DNA of 64,000 nt from Nonomuraea basaltis (lineage in GTDB: Bacteria > Actinomycetota > Actinomycetes > Streptosporangiales > Streptosporangiaceae), in NCBI RefSeq assembly GCF_005893125.1, contig NZ_VCJS01000001.1, forward strand, positions 112,754 to 176,753. The letters run 5' to 3'. The stretch's first letter is position 1. Every line of letters begins with the position of its first letter. Shown here piece by piece: positions 61,166 to 64,000 of this stretch. The notes below the pieces were generated by a model. It did no database searches and had not been told where the DNA came from. It saw nothing but the letters and a program-made list of their open reading frames with translations. Made by a program: the position numbers and the translations under genes.

Positions 61166-62132
61166 AGAGCTGGCGGGCGGCGGCGACCAGGCCCTCCGCG
61201 GTCGGCGTGTCCGTGACGAGCTGGTTGAAGTAGCCGCCCTTGGCTCCCGCGACGATCGACAGCACCTTCTCGGCACCCACCGCGACCGCGATCACGGCCG
61301 GGATGCGGCGCAGGTTTTCCGGCGCCGCGGCCACCAGTCGCTCGCTGCCCGGATAGGTCACCGGGGCGCCGTCGCGGTCGTAGACGCGCATGCACACGTC
61401 GCCCACGGCCTGGCGCAGGCTCTCGGCGTCGCGCGGCATGAGGGCGGGCACCATCTGCCGCATCAGCGGCGCCGAGCCGACGCCGACGATCGCGCACTTG
61501 GCGTGCGCCCACAGGTCCATGACCCGGCGCACGGACGGCTCGTGCTGCAGTGAGTAGAACAGCTCGGGACCGGGCAGCGCGGGCGCGTAGAGATAGGCGG
61601 GCACGCCGCCGACGCGTTCGGCCAGGATGCGGGTGGTCTCGTTGGTCTGGAACCAGGGCTGCGGCTCCTCCTGCCCGCCGACCGCGGGCGCGATCGTGAC
61701 GCCGGGGAACTGGCCGAGCCCTTCGCGGGCGCACTCGTAGACCGTGGTGCCCGAAGAGACGAGCACGACGTCGCCGGACTCCAGGCCCACGGCGGCCAGC
61801 GCGCGGGCCACGCCTGGCGCCAGCCAGGGGCCCAGGGTGGGGCCGCTGGCCTTGGGGACCAGGTAGACGTGCCGCAGGTTGAGCGCCTGGGCCACCTCGT
61901 CGGCCAGCGGGCCCTCCGCCAGCGTGGCCGGCCGGTGCACCTTGATCTCGACGATGCCCTGCCTGCGGGCCTCGGTGAGCAGCCTGCTCACGGTCGCCCT
62001 GGAGACGCCGAGCCGCTTGGCGATGTCGCCCTGCGTGGCGTCCTCCATGTAGTACTGCTGCGCCGCCGCGTACATCAGCTCATGCGGGAACCTGGTCTGC
62101 TGCGCGTCGGGTGCGACGTCGGCGGCATTCAT
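61164..62132 (-). CDS. SorC/DeoR-like sugar-binding transcriptional regulator
   Basis: A 322-residue regulator. N-terminal HTH (about 28-60: DATQGDIAKRLGVSRATVSRLLTEA) and a C-terminal phosphosugar-binding SorC domain (about 70-320; VVLVSSGTTVYECA, AIVGVGSAP, AVAVGAEKVLSIVAGAKGG). SorC proteins are usually relieved by a phosphorylated sugar, here probably a product of the operon kinases. ATG 62132 has CAGGAG upstream. Directly precedes the importer/kinase operon on the same strand. Confidence 0.92.
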   Translation of the reverse strand: MNAADVAPDAQQTRFPHELMYAAAQQYYMEDATQGDIAKRLGVSRATVSRLLTEARRQGIVEIKVHRPATLAEGPLADEVAQALNLRHVYLVPKASGPTLGPWLAPGVARALAAVGLESGDVVLVSSGTTVYECAREGLGQFPGVTIAPAVGGQEEPQPWFQTNETTRILAERVGGVPAYLYAPALPGPELFYSLQHEPSVRRVMDLWAHAKCAIVGVGSAPLMRQMVPALMPRDAESLRQAVGDVCMRVYDRDGAPVTYPGSERLVAAAPENLRRIPAVIAVAVGAEKVLSIVAGAKGGYFNQLVTDTPTAEGLVAAARQL

Positions 62133-62162
62133 GCGCGCTCCTGGATGAGATCCGTGAACAAA

Positions 62163-62183
62163 TTTGCAGAACTGATGCGCAAA
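62163..62183. promoter_or_regulatory. Possible SorC autoregulatory operator
   Basis: Inverted repeat TTTGC-N11-GCAAA located 31 bp before the regulator start. Shares its arms with the site at 61141-61165. Confidence 0.45.
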
Positions 62184-62206
62184 CACTATATCTTTCCGGG
62201 GAAAGG

Positions 62207-63175
62207 CTAGCCGTTGATCAAGGCGTCGCCGAGTGGCGTGCGGGCGTACAGGACGCTGCGGCCCGTGCGGGTGCCGGCGATCAGGCCCGTCCTTCGCAGC
62301 GCCGCCAGATGGCCGCCCGTGGTGCCGACGCTCTGCCCGAGCAGGACCGCGAGCTGCGTAGTCGTGGCGGGCTCGGACAGCTCGGCGAGGATGCGCGCGC
62401 GGCTGCGGCCCATCAGCAGCGACAGGTCGGCGTCAGGCGCGGGCGGAGCGGCCGCGGTCCCCCTGGCGGGGTAGATCATCGCGTACGGCCAGGCGTCCTC
62501 GAGGTAGACCGCGATGCTGCTCATGAACGCCGAAGGCAGGAAGAGCAGCCCCTTGCCGCCGAGCCGGTGGGTCCCGCCGATCGAGATCATCTCGATGTCG
62601 ATGTGCCCGCGGCGCCGCCAGTGGACGCGGGGGCTGAGGTCCTCGAGCGCCGCCGCCCAGCCGTAGGCCGCCAGCCGTCCCGCCCGCTGGGCCACGTCTC
62701 GCTGCAGGACGGCCCGCAATCGCGGCCACTCGTGGGAGAGGATCCGCGTCCACAGCGCCTCGTACGCGTCCGCGAGCAGCTCCACCACGTACGGGCCCAG
62801 CAGCAGGTCCTTGACCCAGCCCGCCACCGGGCGGCCGGCCAGCACCTTGGCGATCTCCGCGTGCGCCTGCTCCAGCGGCGTCCCGCGCATGGCGGCCAGC
62901 TCGTCCTCGAACGACACGTCCACGGCCGTGGGCGGGGGCGCGATGAAGTCGACGTTCGTGCTGCCCACGTTGCCGCTGACCGCCGCTGCCGCCCGCAGGA
63001 CCGGGTGCTCTCGCACGAGCTCCTGGTACGTCTCCCGCCACCGCACCACCCATTTACCGTGCACGCCTGCCTGGGTCCGGCCCGCGAGCACCCACTGCGC
63101 GTGCATGGTCTCGATCAGCGGCGAGATGGCGAACCTGCTGGCCACCAGATCCTGCGGGGTGACCTCGATGCTCAC
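62207..63175 (-). CDS. ArsR-family regulator with N-terminal DUF5937-like domain
   Basis: A 322-residue protein. The N-terminal two thirds (SIEVTPQDLVASRFAISPL..., FLPSAFMSSIAVYLED) form the domain commonly fused in actinomycete ArsR-like regulators. The C-terminal winged helix is at about 245-315 (RARILAELSEPATTTQLAVLLGQ, GTTGGHLAALRRTGLI). GTG 63175 is preferred (AAAGG upstream); GTG 63181 is possible. No metal-binding Cys pair is seen in the HTH. Divergent from the MFS gene it probably represses. Confidence 0.88.
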   Translation of the reverse strand: MSIEVTPQDLVASRFAISPLIETMHAQWVLAGRTQAGVHGKWVVRWRETYQELVREHPVLRAAAAVSGNVGSTNVDFIAPPPTAVDVSFEDELAAMRGTPLEQAHAEIAKVLAGRPVAGWVKDLLLGPYVVELLADAYEALWTRILSHEWPRLRAVLQRDVAQRAGRLAAYGWAAALEDLSPRVHWRRRGHIDIEMISIGGTHRLGGKGLLFLPSAFMSSIAVYLEDAWPYAMIYPARGTAAAPPAPDADLSLLMGRSRARILAELSEPATTTQLAVLLGQSVGTTGGHLAALRRTGLIAGTRTGRSVLYARTPLGDALING

Positions 63176-63184
63176 GAGCACCTT

Positions 63185-63202
63185 TCGGTTATATCCGAAA
63201 AA
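63185..63202. promoter_or_regulatory. Inverted repeat TTTCGG-N6-CCGAAA, ArsR operator candidate
   Basis: TTTCGGTTATATCCGAAA with perfect 6-bp arms and an AT core, placed between the divergent ArsR and MFS starts. Typical position for an ArsR-type operator controlling both. Confidence 0.65.
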
Positions 63203-63212
63203 GTCGCTCTAT

Positions 63213-64000
63213 GGCTGGGTTGCTCCGCACCATCGTGATCGTGAAGAGTGCGACGTTCGGCGAGGTGTTCGCCGTCAAGGAGTTCCGGGTGCTGTTCGGC
63301 AGCTTCGCGCTGCTGATCGCCGGGGACGTGATCAAGATGCTGGCCCTGTCCGTGCTGGTGTACACGCGGACCGGCTCTCCCGGCCTGTCGGCCGCCGCCT
63401 ACATGGCCGGCTGGCTGCCGTTCATCTTCGGTGGACTGTTCCTGCTCTCGCTGGCCGATCGGGTGCCGCCGCGGGCGTTGATGATCGTCGGCGAGCTGGT
63501 CAGGGCGGTGACGTGCCTGCTGCTGGCGTACGCGGGGCTGCCGGTGTGGGCGCTGCTGGCGCTGGTGCTGGTCACCGGGCTGTTCTCGCCGGTGTTCTTC
63601 GCCGCGCGGGCGGCGATGCTGCCCGAGGTGCTGCCCGGGGACGCGTTCGTGCTGGGGCGCTCGGTGCTCAACGTCGCCTCCGCCGGCGCGCAGATCCTGG
63701 GGCTGGCGGCCGGGGGCGCGTTCCTGGCCTTCGCGGGTCCCTCGGGGGCGCTGGCCGTCACCGCGGGCCTGTCGGTGGTGGCCGCGGTGGTGCTGCGAAT
63801 CGGGCTGCCGCAGAGGCCGGCGCGGGGCGTGCCCGCGGGCGGCGCGGTCCGCGAGACGCTCCGCGTGAACCGGCGGTTGCTGGCCGACCCTCGGATACGT
63901 GGGCTCCTGCTGGCGGGCTGGCTGCCGTGCGTGTGCCTGGCGGGGGCCGAGGCCATGGTCGTGCCCTACATGGGCGGGCAGGTGCAGGCGGGGGTGGTGC
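63213..64000 (+). CDS. MFS transporter, 5' part (runs out of window)
   Basis: An open frame from ATG 63213 to the window edge (262 codons, no stop). It reads FGEVFAVKEFRVLFGSFALL, then helices with IAGDVIKMLALSVLVYTRTG, SPVFFAARAAMLPEVLP and ADPRIRGLLLAGWLP, typical of MFS proteins related to the EntS/macrolide-efflux group. About seven helices are present. A GTG at 63252 (VKSATFGEV) is an alternative start. Divergent from the ArsR regulator, implying inducible efflux. Confidence 0.85.

Overview
The window is chromosomal DNA from a high-GC actinomycete. The order recG-rsmD-coaD-DUF177-rpmF-rnc-mutM-acyP-smc-ftsY is the usual actinobacterial core. GTG and TTG starts are frequent. Large accessory regulators, a DtxR/IdeR-type iron box and sugar importers without their own ATPase all suggest Streptosporangiaceae, possibly Nonomuraea. 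That placement is inference from gene content; no 16S gene is present.

Layout. 1-13453: core genes for repair, translation and chromosome segregation (recG end, rsmD, coaD, DUF177, rpmF, rnc, mutM, acyP, smc, ftsY), interrupted by an MFS/LysR divergon. 13588-15393: a 24-codon peptide ORF and a TPR protein. 15422-19469: a complete iron-siderophore importer behind an iron box. 19490-25863: a PLP enzyme, a SigR-like ECF sigma factor without RsrA, a MEDS/HATPase protein, an EamA exporter with an XRE-cupin repressor, a polysaccharide deacetylase and a DUF2461 protein. 25960-30564: a large membrane protein and typA. 30909-35414: a STAND-ATPase/TPR/LuxR regulator flanked by two truncated AMP-binding (ANL) proteins, then an alpha/beta hydrolase. 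35644-44890: ALDH, secreted M14 carboxypeptidase, secreted coiled-coil wall protein, GH1 glycosidase with TetR, and aldo-keto reductase with MerR. 44927-49988: a PBP-like protein with degenerate catalytic motifs, a second STAND/LuxR regulator and a third truncated ANL protein. 50099-53194: a sugar ABC importer under a perfect LacI-type palindrome. 53184-62132 (minus strand): a SorC-regulated operon with importer, two FGGY kinases, histidine phosphatase and 2-hydroxyacid dehydrogenase, probably for a polyol or rare sugar. 62207-64000: ArsR repressor divergent from a partial MFS gene.

The strongest candidates for something undescribed are these. (1) A repeated cassette of STAND-LuxR regulators next to N-domain-only ANL pseudoenzymes, two regulators and three ANL proteins, with shared short upstream motifs. 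(2) A minus-strand structured RNA at 1355-1505 made of four back-to-back hairpins ending in a rare U-tract terminator. (3) A PBP homologue altered in all three catalytic motifs. (4) A series of short tandem duplications sitting on gene starts and ends, some supplying start or stop codons. (5) A hairpin in the rnc leader that looks like an RNase III autoregulatory target.
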